A stretch of 17,660 nt of DNA. Origin: Tannerella sp. Its GTDB lineage: Bacteria; Bacteroidota; Bacteroidia; Bacteroidales; Tannerellaceae. Numbering within the stretch: position 1 is the first letter of the stretch; the number at the start of each line of letters is the position of its first letter. A model generated the notes under the pieces. The model ran no database searches, was not told the origin of the DNA, and saw nothing but the letters and a program-made list of their open reading frames with translations. The translations under genes and the position numbers were made by a program. The stretch is from assembly GCA_031275525.1 (NCBI GenBank), contig JAISOP010000155.1, forward strand, positions 1 to 17,660, read 5' to 3'. Shown in pieces: positions 1 to 8,862 of the stretch.

Positions 1-33
1 GCAACGCAACGAAACGAATGGACGCCTGCTCCC

Positions 34-60
34 TTTTTTCTTCCCGTAGGGAAGAAAAAG
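34..60. other. Strong hairpin, 12-bp stem with GTA loop
   Basis: Positions 34-45 pair with 49-60 around a three-base GTA loop; the pairs are T/A-rich with a CCC/GGG top and one G-T pair at the base. It could end transcription arriving from a gene left of the window, but no clean T tract follows it on the plus strand, so the terminator role is unproven. Confidence 0.5.
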
Positions 61-175
61 AAAAAAGAAATAGCGGCTGTCGCTCGCTCTCCACTCCCTC
101 TCCGCGGAACTTTAGCCCAGTGCGCCCCTTTTTGCCGCTTGTCCGTCAGCTGAAGCAGACGGCAATAAAAGAAGC

Positions 176-307
176 ATTGGGCGAAAGCCCCGCGGAGGCA
201 GAGCCAATAGGCAGCTACTCCCTTTTTTTCTCCCCGTAGAAAAAACAAGAAAATGAAATAGCGGCTATCGCTCGCTCCACGCTGCCTCCACAGGGCTTTC
301 GCCCAAT
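176..307. repeat. Long near-perfect inverted repeat (26-bp arms)
   Basis: The left arm at 176-201 begins ATTGGGCGAAAGCC. It matches the reverse complement of 282-307 at 24 of 26 positions. The roughly 80-base loop holds the second purine-rich repeat unit (CTCCC plus T run through TCGCTCGCTC). The arms would form a stable stem in RNA or cruciform DNA. The first repeat unit lacks an equivalent matching arm. Function unknown. Confidence 0.6.
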
Positions 308-424
308 CCTCCCCTTTTTTTGCCGTTTGCTTTAGCTGACGGCGGACGGGCTTTGGAGACAGCCTCTTTTTTTTCTCTGCGGAGCGGAGCGCAGCGTTGG
401 GGGGTTCCAAACGTTTGCTTACAT

Positions 425-456
425 TGGCAGGGAACCCATTCATTCTCCTTTCTTTG
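425..456 (+). promoter_or_regulatory. Candidate ruvA-sprA promoter
   Basis: TTG at 425-427 and TTTCTTTG at 449-456 are 21 bp apart, close to the Bacteroidota pattern TTG - 19 to 21 bp - TAnnTTTG. The second base of the -7 box differs from consensus. Transcription would begin near 462, giving a leader of about 60 nt before ruvA. No other upstream match is as good. Confidence 0.45.
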
Positions 457-522
457 TGTCCAGGATATACGCTTTCATCTTTTTTTTCGTTGTATACAGG
501 ATAGTTCTAATGGAAAATCGGA

Positions 523-1122
523 ATGATTGAATATGTAAAAGGGAAAATAGAGGAGCTTTCTCCCGCGCGGATGGTAGTGGATTGCAACGGCATAGGCTAT
601 GAAATCCATATCTCTTTAACGACTTGTGCTGCATACCGGAATCAGGCGTCGGGGAAGGTTTACATCTACGAAGTGATTCGCGAAGATGCCCGTTTGCTGT
701 ACGGTTTTGCGACCAAAGAGGAACGGGAACTGTTCCTGCTGTTGATTTCCGTGTCGGGCGTGGGGCCGAATACGGCGCGGACGATCTTGTCCTCCTTGCC
801 GCCGGAGGAACTGACGGAGGTTATCGCCTCCGGTAACGAACAGGCGTTGACGCTGGTCAAGGGCATCGGTTCGAAGACGGCGCAACGCGTCATTGTCGAT
901 TTGAAGAACAAGGTGAAAACGGTCGCAGGAAAGACGCACGACGGGACGGCAGTGGCTCCGGGATACGGCGAAACGGCCGACGAAGCCGTCTCGGCCCTGG
1001 TCATGCTCGGATTCCAGAGAGTTGCTTCGCAGAAAGCGGTGCAGGCGATCCTGAAAAAGGGGTCCGGGAAACCGGATGTGACCGCGGAACAAATCATCAA
1101 GACGGCGCTCAAGATGCTTTAA
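523..1122 (+). CDS. ruvA: Holliday junction branch migration protein RuvA
   Basis: RuvA binds four-way Holliday junctions as a tetramer and loads the RuvB ATPase onto them for branch migration in recombinational repair; it acts in the cytoplasm on DNA. The 199-residue product has the usual family length and the three expected parts: an N-terminal OB fold starting MIEYVKGKIEEL, two helix-hairpin-helix motifs (SVSGVGPNTA at 76-85 and LVKGIGSKTA at 111-120), and a C-terminal RuvB-contacting domain at about 150-199 (ETADEAVSALVMLGF). A variable linker at about 132-149 joins domains II and III. The ATG at 523 fits the normal RuvA N-terminus. The stop codon shares one base with the sprA start (TAATG), so the two genes are almost surely one transcript and probably translationally coupled. 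Identification rests on whole-length recognition of the family. Confidence 0.97.
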   Translation: MIEYVKGKIEELSPARMVVDCNGIGYEIHISLTTCAAYRNQASGKVYIYEVIREDARLLYGFATKEERELFLLLISVSGVGPNTARTILSSLPPEELTEVIASGNEQALTLVKGIGSKTAQRVIVDLKNKVKTVAGKTHDGTAVAPGYGETADEAVSALVMLGFQRVASQKAVQAILKKGSGKPDVTAEQIIKTALKML

Positions 1123-4100
1123 TGGAAAGGAAGGTCGGACATCGTTCGAAGGCCGGGCACAGGTATGTAGCGGGACTGTTGGCCGTGGCGTTGTGGGGTG
1201 CGGGGTGCGGCCTCCACGAGGCGCATGGACAGGAGCCGGTGCGTAGAGGAGAGTCGCCCGCGCCGGCAGATACCGTGAAGCCCCGCTACCCGGTGTCGCG
1301 GACCACTGTGCGCGATTACCACCAAGACTTGGTGAAGTCCCCGCCGGCCGACCTGCAGGATCCGGAAAATATCAAGACGGTGGTGGAATACGATTTGCAT
1401 ACGGGCATGTATGTTATCCACACCAAAGTGGGCGACATGGAAATCGAAACGCCCCTCACGCTGACGCCGGAGGAATACCAGGACTACAGCTTGATGGAAT
1501 CCATGCGTGCCTATTACCGGCAAAAAAACGAGGAGCATTTCAGGAACGAAAAGAACGGCGGGTTCAGCCTGACCGACATGCAGTTCAACCTCGGGCCGGC
1601 CGAGAAACTGTTTGGGCCGGGGGGCGTGCGCATGAAGACGCAAGGCTCGGCCGAGGTGATCCTGGGGATGAAAACCTCCAGCACGAAAAACCCCTCGCTG
1701 CCGGAACGCTCGCGCAGCCGGACGTATTTCAATTTCGACACGAACATCCAGGTGAGTATGCAGGCGTCGGTCGGCACCAAAGTCAATTCGACGCTGACCT
1801 ACAATACAGAGTCCACGTTCGACTTCGACGCCTCGCGCCTGAATCTGGGATACAGCGGCGAGGAGGACGAGATCGTCAAGAAACTCGAAGGGGGCAATGT
1901 GAGCCTGTCCACCGGCAATTCGCTGATCCGCGGCGGCGCGGCGCTGTTCGGCCTCCGTACCGAGTTGCAGTTCGGCAAGCTGAGGGTCAATGCCCTGCTG
2001 GCGCAGCAAAATTCCGAGAGCCGGACGGTCTCCTCCAAGGGCGGCGCCCAGACCAAAAACTATGAGCTGAACATTGACCAGTATGACGAAAACCGCCACT
2101 TTTTCCTGGGTTTCTATTTCCGGGAACAGTATGACCGGGCGATGTCCAAACTACCCTATATCTCTTCCGCGGTGACGATTAACCGGATCGAAGTGTGGGT
2201 GACCAACAAGCGAAGCAACTACAGCCAGTCGCGCAACATAGTGGCGTTCTCCGACCTGGGGGAGAACCAGCATATTTCCAATCCCCAGTTCCAGCCCATC
2301 GGGTCGCTGGAGGTTCCCCACAACGAAGCCAATACGCTTTATCAGACGCTGAACAGTTCCACCTACGCCGCCGCGCGTGAAATCGGCATGGTGACGCAGA
2401 CGCTGGGCCAGTTTATCGACGGGGGGGTAGATTATGAAAAGGTGGAAAGCGCCCGCCGGCTGGAATCTACCGAATACAAATTCAACAAGCAGTTGGGATA
2501 CATCTCCCTGCAGGCAAAGCTCCAGGCCGACGAGGTGCTGGCGGTGGCCTACGAATATACGTACAACGGGAGCGTGTACCAGGTGGGCGAGTTTTCGACG
2601 GACAACTCGGAGGATACAAACCGGTGCCTGTACCTCAAACTGCTGAAAGGCACCAGCCTGTCGCCTTCCATGCCTTTCTGGCACTTGATGATGAGAAACG
2701 TTTACCTGCTGCCCAACGCCTATTCCGTGCAAAAGGACAAGTTCCGCCTCGACATCCTCTACCAGAGCGATACGGCGGGCGTATATATCAACGCCATCCC
2801 GGAGGGTAACATCGCCGACCAACTCCTGCTGCGTGTCATGAACCTCGACCGCCTGGACGCAAACAACGAGCCTCACCCGAACGGCTTTTTCGACTTCCTG
2901 GACGGATATACGATCCAGTCCGACAACGGAAGGGTGATTTTCCCTGTCGTCGAACCCTTCGGCTCCCACCTCCGCAAGGCCATCGGCAACGATGCCATTG
3001 CGGACAAGTACGTGTTTCAGGAACTGTATGACTCTACCCTGACCATCGCGCAACAGATTGCCGAAAAGAACAAGTTTATCCTGCGCGGGGAATACAGGGC
3101 GTCGTCTTCGTCCGAGATACAACTGGGGGCGACGAACGTGGCGCGGGGTTCGGTGGTTGTGACCGCGGGCGGCACTCCGCTGACCGAAAACGTAGATTAT
3201 ACGGTCGATTATATTTCGGGGTTCGTCACCCTCCGGTACGAAAACATCAATTCCAGTAACAAACCCATCCAGGTGTCGCTGGAAAACCGATCTACCTACA
3301 ACATGCAGCGCAAGACCATGATGGGCGTGGACCTGAACTACGAGTTCTCGAAAAACTTCCTGATGGGCGCCACCGTCATGCACCTGTCCGAGATGCCGGT
3401 GACCACCAAAACGACCATGGGCGACGAGTCTATCAAAAACACGCTCTGGGGGACGAACCTGTCGTACCAGACGGAAAGCCAGTGGCTCACCAACCTGGTG
3501 GACAAGCTGCCGCTGGTGAACCTGACGCAGCCCAGCCGCATCAACTTCAAGGCGGAATTTGCGCACCTGATTGCCGGGCACTACGAAAGCAAGTACACCG
3601 GCCAGTATTCCTACCTGGACGACTTTGAATCGACCCAGAGCCAGTTCGACCTGCTGAATCCCTATCCGTGGGCGCTGGCCAGCGTGCCCTCCGACCCTTC
3701 GGCGGAGGCGCTTTTCCCGGAGGCCGCGCTGGTGAATGATGTGGGCTACGGCAAAAACCGCGCTTTGTTTGCATGGTACTACATCGACGGCATTTTCACG
3801 CGGAAAAACTCTTCGCTCCGCCCCTCGCACATGACCGACGACGATTTGTCGAACCACTACGTGCGGGCGGTCAAGTATGAAGAACTGTTCCCGGGAAAGG
3901 AACTGACCTACAACGAAAATAACTCGCTCTATGTCCTGAACCTGGCCTACTACCCGACCGAGCGCGGGCCTTATAACCTGGACGCCGACAATATCCTGCC
4001 CGACGGCAGCCTGGCCAATCCCGAAAAGCGTTGGGGCGGCATGATGCGGCGCATCGAGCAGAGCGATTTTGAGGTGGCTAACATCGAATACCTGGAGTTC

Positions 4101-7100
4101 TGGATGATGGACCCCTTTATCTACAACCGGGAAACGGCTACGGGCGGAGACCTGTATTTTAACCTGGGCGAGTTGTCGGAAGACATCCTGCGCGACGAGA
4201 AGAAGTTTTTTGAAAACGGTTTGCCGGTTGACGGCAATACGAGCCAGATTGATACGACCGTCTGGGGGAAAGTACCCCGCACGCAGAGCACCGTCTATGC
4301 GTTCGACAACACCCCCGGCACCCGCGCACTACAGGACGTCGGGCTGAACGGCCTCTCTACCGAGGAAGAGAAGCGTTTCCCTACCTATCAGCGTTACCTG
4401 GAGCAGTTGCAGAGCAAACTGTCGGACGAGGCGAAGATGCGGATGGCGGCTGACCTGTTCTCGCCGCTGAACGACCCCGCCGGCGACAACTACCATTACT
4501 TCCGGGGTTCGGACTTTGACCGGGACCAGGCGGACATCCTCTCCCGCTACAAGCGCTACAACGGGACGGAAGGCAACTCCACCGCTTCGGAAGATTCGCC
4601 CGAACGGTATGACATCTCCGCCAAGATGGTGCCCGACGTGGAAGACCTGAACCAGGACAATACGCTCAACGAAAATGAGAAGTATTACGAATACAAGATA
4701 TCTATCCGTCCCGAAGACTTGCAGGAGGGCCGGAACTACATCGTGAACACACGGACGGTCAACGTGAAGCTGGCCAACGGCACGACCGAAAGCGTCAGTT
4801 GGTACCAGTTCAAGGTGCCGGTGAAGGAATACCGGCGGAAGATCGGGGCCATCCAGGACTTCCGGACCATCCGCTTCATGCGCACCTACATGACGGGATT
4901 CAAGGAGGCCACCTACCTGCGTTTCGGGACCTTTGCGCTGGTGCGCGGCGACTGGCGAATCTACACGCAAGACCTGTCGGCTTCGAATGCGGCCTCCTCT
5001 GCCGGACGGCTGGACGTTATGTCCGTCAATATCGAGGAAAACGGCGACCGGCAACCGGTCAACTATGTCCTGCCGCCGGGCGTCACGCGGATGATTGACC
5101 CCAACCAGTCGCAACTCGTCCAGCAAAACGAGCAGGCGCTCTCGCTGAAGGTCACGAACCTCGGCTCGCAGGATGCAAGAGCCATCTACAAGACGGCCAC
5201 CTATGACTTGCGACGCTACAAGCGCCTGCAACTCTTTGTCCATGCAGAGAAGCTGGTTGCCGACGGCGCAACCGAACTGGACAACGGCGAGCTGTCCGTC
5301 TTCATGCGCCTGGGGTCGGACTACAAGAACAACTACTACGAATACGAAGTGCCGCTAAACCTGACGCCTCCCGCGCCTTCCGGCGGATACAGCGACCGGG
5401 AGGCCGACCGGGCAATCGTCTGGCCGGCGGAGAACATGATTAACTTCCATACCGACGTGCTGACCAGCCTGAAACAGAAACGCAACAGCGCCAAGCGGAA
5501 GGGCGAGGCCGGCGTCACCTTCAATACCGTCTATGCGGAATACGACCCGGAGAATACGCGGAATAAAATCAGCGTGGTGGGGAATCCGAGCCTGGCCGAG
5601 GTGAAAACCATCATGATCGGCATACGCAACAATTCCAAGGACGTTAAAAGCGGCGAGATATGGGTGAATGAATTTCGCATGACCGAGTTCGACGAAGACG
5701 GTGGCTGGGCGGCCAACGGTAATCTGAACATTGCCCTGTCGGACCTGGGCACGCTGAATGCCAACGGACGGATCGAAACGGTTGGCTTCGGAGGGCTGGA
5801 CCAGTCCATCAGCGAACGCAGCATGGACGATTACACGCAGTATGCGGTCACGGCTACCGTGCAGCTGGGCAAGTTTTTCCCCGAAAAAGCCCGGGTCAAT
5901 CTCCCGCTCTATTACGCCGTCTCGCGCGAAACGACCTCGCCCAAGTACAATCCGCTGGACCAGGATATTCTGTTGCAGGATGCGCTGAACCTCGTCACCA
6001 CGAAAGCGGAAAAAGACTCGATCAAAGGCTTCTCGCAGGACCAGGTTTCTCTCAGAAGCATTTCCATGAACAACGTGCAGGTGAACGTGAAAAGCAAAAA
6101 CCCGATGCCGTATGACCCGGCCAACCTGTCCTTCAGCTATGCCTTCAGCGAAAACAAGCGTACCAATCCCGAAACCGAGTATGAGACGACCAAGAACTAC
6201 CAGGGGAACCTGAGATACGCCTATACGCCGTATGCCCGGCCGCTGGCGCCTTTCGCCAAACTGGAGAACAACAGCCCCTATCTCCGTTACGTCAAACAGA
6301 TTGCGCTGAACTGGCTGCCTTCCGGCATCCGCTTTGAAACCTCCATGCTGCGCAATTACTACGAACTCCAACTGCGCGACATGAACAACCTGAACGCCGG
6401 GAAGAACAACCTGATCCCCTCCTTCAGCCAAACTTTTTACTGGGACAGGGGATTCAGTGTCAGCTGGAGTCCGCTGAACAACCTGAACGCCGAGTTTTCC
6501 TCCCAGACCGACGCCCGGATTGAGGAGCCTTACGTGCAGGTCAACAAGAAACTGAACCCGGACGGCTACAAGGTATGGAAAGACTCCGTGCTCAAGAGCA
6601 TCGCCGACCTGGGACAACCCCTGCTCTATGACCAGCGCGCGAACGTCACCTACACCCTGCCCATGCAGTATTTCCCCCTGCTGGACTGGATCAACGGCAA
6701 TGTCACCTACGAGGCTGTGTATAACTGGGAACGCGGCGCCTACATCGACGCGGACGTGGAAACCGGCAACGCCATCCGCAACCAGCGCCAGATCAATTTC
6801 CAGGGCGGCCTGAACCTGCTGTCGTTCTATAACAAGAACCCTTTCCTGAAGAAGGTCAACCAGAAATTCAGCGTCTCGCCCGTGCAGCCCCCCCCCCGGC
6901 AGCGAGGCAGCCGCGAGGCAAAGAAGCCACGCGTCAAGTTTGAAACCACCGTAACGCTGAGTCCCGACAGCGATGTGATCGTCTCCCACGGGTTGCAGAA
7001 CAAAAAAATCCACCTCACCGCCCGCCGCGCCTCGGACAGTTCCCTCTACCGCGTCCGCTTCAAGGCCATCGACTACGCACGCATCCGCATCCAGACCCGC

Positions 7101-8588
7101 GATTCGATCACGCTGAAACTGACGCTCTATCCCGGCCCGCCGCCGGCAGAAAACGCTTTGGTGAAGATCGCCGAATACGGCACGCGCTTCCTGATGTCCG
7201 TCCGCCGCGTCAGCATTACCTACCAGCGTTCCGACGGGATGCGGCTGCCCGGCTTCTATCCCACCATCGGCGACTGGCTGGGGCAGGCCTCCACACCCTT
7301 TGGCAGCGCCCCCGGATGGGGATTTGCGCTGGGGGACGTCCGCGAGAGCTACGTCACCCAAGCCGTTAACAACAACTGGATGATCCTGAACGCAGAAAAC
7401 ATCACCCCGGCCACCATCAACCGCACCACCGCCTTTTCCGCCACCGCCTCGCTGGAACCTTTCACCGGCATGAAAATCGACCTCGACGCTCGCCGCAACG
7501 ACATGCGCGACACCGAGATAAGCTATATGTACCAGGGAATGCCCACCACCTACGGCGGTACCTTTACCATGACCTCCATCGCCTTCGGCGGCATGTTCGC
7601 CAGCCTGGGCGACGCAAGGGACGGATACCGGTCGAAAACCTTCGAGCGCTTCGTCGCCAACCGGGCGCTGATCGCCTCGCGCCTCGAACAGAGCTATGCC
7701 GGTACGCGCTATCCCGAACACGGCTTCCTGGAGGGCACCTCCCTGGCCGGACAGCCCTATAACCCCTCCCGGGGAGCCGTCCGCGCCAACTCGTCCGACG
7801 TGCTGATCCCCGCCTTCATCGCCGCCTACACCGGCAAGGATGCCGGCAGCGCCGGGCTGACGCCCTTTCCCGCCCTCTCTGCCCTGCTGCCCAACTGGAG
7901 GATCACCTACGACGGCCTGATTCGTTTCCCGCTGATCAAGGACCATTTCAAGTCGCTGGTGATGAACCATCAATACCGTTGCGTCTATTCGGTGGGAACC
8001 TACAACTCCTACCTCAACTGGGTGCAGGCCGGCGACGGCTTCGGATTCGTGCGCGACGTCTTTAGCGGCGACCCGACGCCCTCCTCCGCCTTCGAGATTT
8101 CGACCGTCAGCTTCAACGAACAGTTCAGCCCGCTCATCGGCCTCGACGCCACCCTGCTCAACAACATGACCGTCGGCGCCAAAATACAGAAAATGCGGAA
8201 CATCAGCCTCAACATATCTTCCTACCAGGTAGTAGAGACGCTTTCCAACGACCTTACGCTGAGTATCGGATACAAATATGCCGACTTCAACAAGATATTG
8301 AAGATAAGGAAGAAAGGCGACTTCAGCAATGACCTGACCGTCCGGCTGGACGTCTCGCAACGCACCAACCAGTCGCTCATTCGCAAGATCGAAGACCTCT
8401 CGGCCCAGATGACGCAGGGCGCTTCGATCCTGAGCATGCAGTTTTCGGCCGACTACGCCTTCAGCAAGGCCGTCACCCTGCGTGCCTTCTACGACCGGCA
8501 AATCAACCGCCCACTCGTCTCCAGCGCTTCCTACCCCACCTCCAACTCCAACTACGGCATCAGCCTGCGCATGTCCCTCGCACAGTAA
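1122..8588 (+). CDS. sprA: Type IX secretion outer-membrane translocon SprA (Sov)
   Basis: SprA is the giant outer-membrane beta-barrel that conducts T9SS cargo proteins across the outer membrane; the Porphyromonas homologue is called Sov. The product is 2488 residues, within the usual 2300-2500. Residues 1-36 look like a signal peptide (basic start, hydrophobic VAGLLAVALWGAG, likely cleavage after HEAHG). Family blocks include KLFGPGGVRMKTQGSAE (162-178), YNTESTFDFDA (227-237), EGGNVSLSTGNSLIRGGAAL (256-275), the following FGLRTELQFGKL (276-287) and YDENRHFFLG (321-330). The C-terminal half is rich in alternating strand patterns, as expected of a barrel; LPGFYPTIGDWLGQ lies downstream of a proline stretch encoded by a C10 tract (6888-6897). 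The frame is intact across that tract because recognisable SprA sequence continues beyond it. The start overlaps the ruvA stop by one base. Other T9SS genes are absent, which is normal because they are scattered. Confidence 0.97.
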   Translation: MERKVGHRSKAGHRYVAGLLAVALWGAGCGLHEAHGQEPVRRGESPAPADTVKPRYPVSRTTVRDYHQDLVKSPPADLQDPENIKTVVEYDLHTGMYVIHTKVGDMEIETPLTLTPEEYQDYSLMESMRAYYRQKNEEHFRNEKNGGFSLTDMQFNLGPAEKLFGPGGVRMKTQGSAEVILGMKTSSTKNPSLPERSRSRTYFNFDTNIQVSMQASVGTKVNSTLTYNTESTFDFDASRLNLGYSGEEDEIVKKLEGGNVSLSTGNSLIRGGAALFGLRTELQFGKLRVNALLAQQNSESRTVSSKGGAQTKNYELNIDQYDENRHFFLGFYFREQYDRAMSKLPYISSAVTINRIEVWVTNKRSNYSQSRNIVAFSDLGENQHISNPQFQPIGSLEVPHNEANTLYQTLNSSTYAAAREIGMVTQTLGQFIDGGVDYEKVESARRLESTEYKFNKQLGYISLQAKLQADEVLAVAYEYTYNGSVYQVGEFSTDNSEDTNRCLYLKLLKGTSLSPSMPFWHLMMRNVYLLPNAYSVQKDKFRLDILYQSDTAGVYINAIPEGNIADQLLLRVMNLDRLDANNEPHPNGFFDFLDGYTIQSDNGRVIFPVVEPFGSHLRKAIGNDAIADKYVFQELYDSTLTIAQQIAEKNKFILRGEYRASSSSEIQLGATNVARGSVVVTAGGTPLTENVDYTVDYISGFVTLRYENINSSNKPIQVSLENRSTYNMQRKTMMGVDLNYEFSKNFLMGATVMHLSEMPVTTKTTMGDESIKNTLWGTNLSYQTESQWLTNLVDKLPLVNLTQPSRINFKAEFAHLIAGHYESKYTGQYSYLDDFESTQSQFDLLNPYPWALASVPSDPSAEALFPEAALVNDVGYGKNRALFAWYYIDGIFTRKNSSLRPSHMTDDDLSNHYVRAVKYEELFPGKELTYNENNSLYVLNLAYYPTERGPYNLDADNILPDGSLANPEKRWGGMMRRIEQSDFEVANIEYLEFWMMDPFIYNRETATGGDLYFNLGELSEDILRDEKKFFENGLPVDGNTSQIDTTVWGKVPRTQSTVYAFDNTPGTRALQDVGLNGLSTEEEKRFPTYQRYLEQLQSKLSDEAKMRMAADLFSPLNDPAGDNYHYFRGSDFDRDQADILSRYKRYNGTEGNSTASEDSPERYDISAKMVPDVEDLNQDNTLNENEKYYEYKISIRPEDLQEGRNYIVNTRTVNVKLANGTTESVSWYQFKVPVKEYRRKIGAIQDFRTIRFMRTYMTGFKEATYLRFGTFALVRGDWRIYTQDLSASNAASSAGRLDVMSVNIEENGDRQPVNYVLPPGVTRMIDPNQSQLVQQNEQALSLKVTNLGSQDARAIYKTATYDLRRYKRLQLFVHAEKLVADGATELDNGELSVFMRLGSDYKNNYYEYEVPLNLTPPAPSGGYSDREADRAIVWPAENMINFHTDVLTSLKQKRNSAKRKGEAGVTFNTVYAEYDPENTRNKISVVGNPSLAEVKTIMIGIRNNSKDVKSGEIWVNEFRMTEFDEDGGWAANGNLNIALSDLGTLNANGRIETVGFGGLDQSISERSMDDYTQYAVTATVQLGKFFPEKARVNLPLYYAVSRETTSPKYNPLDQDILLQDALNLVTTKAEKDSIKGFSQDQVSLRSISMNNVQVNVKSKNPMPYDPANLSFSYAFSENKRTNPETEYETTKNYQGNLRYAYTPYARPLAPFAKLENNSPYLRYVKQIALNWLPSGIRFETSMLRNYYELQLRDMNNLNAGKNNLIPSFSQTFYWDRGFSVSWSPLNNLNAEFSSQTDARIEEPYVQVNKKLNPDGYKVWKDSVLKSIADLGQPLLYDQRANVTYTLPMQYFPLLDWINGNVTYEAVYNWERGAYIDADVETGNAIRNQRQINFQGGLNLLSFYNKNPFLKKVNQKFSVSPVQPPPRQRGSREAKKPRVKFETTVTLSPDSDVIVSHGLQNKKIHLTARRASDSSLYRVRFKAIDYARIRIQTRDSITLKLTLYPGPPPAENALVKIAEYGTRFLMSVRRVSITYQRSDGMRLPGFYPTIGDWLGQASTPFGSAPGWGFALGDVRESYVTQAVNNNWMILNAENITPATINRTTAFSATASLEPFTGMKIDLDARRNDMRDTEISYMYQGMPTTYGGTFTMTSIAFGGMFASLGDARDGYRSKTFERFVANRALIASRLEQSYAGTRYPEHGFLEGTSLAGQPYNPSRGAVRANSSDVLIPAFIAAYTGKDAGSAGLTPFPALSALLPNWRITYDGLIRFPLIKDHFKSLVMNHQYRCVYSVGTYNSYLNWVQAGDGFGFVRDVFSGDPTPSSAFEISTVSFNEQFSPLIGLDATLLNNMTVGAKIQKMRNISLNISSYQVVETLSNDLTLSIGYKYADFNKILKIRKKGDFSNDLTVRLDVSQRTNQSLIRKIEDLSAQMTQGASILSMQFSADYAFSKAVTLRAFYDRQINRPLVSSASYPTSNSNYGISLRMSLAQ
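6888..6897 (+). repeat. C10 homopolymer inside sprA
   Basis: Ten consecutive C residues encode three prolines plus the first base of an arginine codon, around codon 1923 of 2488. One added C gives TGA at 6941-6943, and one lost C gives TAA at 6952-6954, so either slip truncates the protein within about 20 codons. Nearby prolines (the PPP of PGPPPAENA) use CCG, so the run of CCC codons is not forced by the protein sequence. Confidence 0.9.
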
Positions 8589-8621
8589 AGGCTTTCAGCC
8601 ATTCTTCCCGTACCACACCCC

Positions 8622-8707
8622 TTGTACACACCGTACAACGGACGTTGTACACACCGTACAAGCCTCCTTGTACACACCGTACAACGCCCGTTGTACATCG
8701 TGTACAA
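8622..8707. repeat. Four 23-bp palindromic repeats after sprA
   Basis: Four 17-bp units begin at 8622, 8645, 8668 and 8691, exactly 23 bp apart. The first three are identical, TTGTACACACCGTACAA, with six-base inverted arms TTGTAC/GTACAA. The fourth, TTGTACATCGTGTACAA, has seven-base arms and a different centre. The six-base spacers differ (CGGACG, GCCTCC, CGCCCG). A decayed half-unit (CCGTACCA) may lie just upstream near 8608. The array starts 33 bp after the sprA stop, between convergent genes, so it could act as a transcription barrier, a protein-binding array or mobile repeat DNA; nothing decides between these. Confidence 0.9.
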
Positions 8708-8757
8708 CGCACGACCCAATATAGACGGGAAATGTCCTGTGGCAAAGAACCGTTCTA

Positions 8758-8820
8758 TTATTTTACGTTGCGGCGCTGTTATTTTGCTCTGCGACGATGT
8801 TATTGATACCGTGCACGGTA
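8758..8820. repeat. Degenerate 21-bp tandem repeat, three units
   Basis: Units begin at 8758, 8779 and 8800, each opening with TTATT. Units one and two match at about 16 of 21 positions (TTATTTT, then a TGCG-centred tail). Unit three keeps little beyond TTATT and carries a palindrome instead. The similarity is modest and could be partly chance. Confidence 0.4.
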
Positions 8821-8821
8821 T
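8806..8821. other. Perfect 16-bp palindrome ATACCGTGCACGGTAT
   Basis: The sequence equals its own reverse complement over 16 bases, with core CCGTGCACGG. It stands alone in the convergent sprA-dusB intergenic region. It could be a dimeric protein-binding site. No nearby promoter is evident, so an operator role is not supported. Confidence 0.55.
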
Positions 8822-8862
8822 GGTTTTGAGCATGACCGCTTCTGTGCAGTTCGGTTCCACCG

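Larger units (their letters stand above)
27..352. repeat. Degenerate tandem repeat pair, period about 188 bp
   Basis: Two related non-coding units lie head to tail, about 27-166 and 216-352, offset by 188-189 bp. The best-conserved block is 67-89 versus 255-277 (22 of 23 identical), with core AGCGGCTRTCGCTCGCT. Both units start with CTCCC plus a T run and a purine-rich stretch, and end near a T run followed by TTTGCCG (131-137 and 319-325). A shorter third piece, a T run followed by CTCTGCGGAG near 366-386, resembles the unit start. The small open frames here are low-complexity and show no protein family, so I read the region as repeat DNA. It may be a dispersed intergenic repeat of the genome, which one window cannot show. 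Confidence 0.6.

Noticed and set aside
18..526. Small plus-strand frames upstream of ruvA
   Set aside because: They translate the purine-rich repeats into low-complexity Ser/Arg/Lys peptides with no family resemblance.
1194..1212. Lipoprotein signal at Cys29 of SprA
   Set aside because: The residues before the Cys (WGAG) do not fit a lipobox, which needs Leu/Val-type at -3; a standard signal peptide with cleavage after HEAHG fits better.
2421..2427. G7 run in sprA as a second slippage site
   Set aside because: Seven bases is short for phase variation and common by chance in G/C-rich coding DNA.
2151..3857. 568-codon antisense open frame opposite sprA
   Set aside because: Same G/C-driven antisense effect; no recognisable protein features.
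5355..8501. 1048-codon antisense open frame opposite sprA
   Set aside because: It mirrors the codon bias of sprA on the other strand, is rich in Arg, Gly, Val and His without any domain, and overlaps an unmistakable gene.
8552..8860. Minus-strand frames across the TTGTAC array
   Set aside because: They are repeat translation (Cys/Thr/Arg-rich, periodic), overlap the sprA end, and have no independent support.
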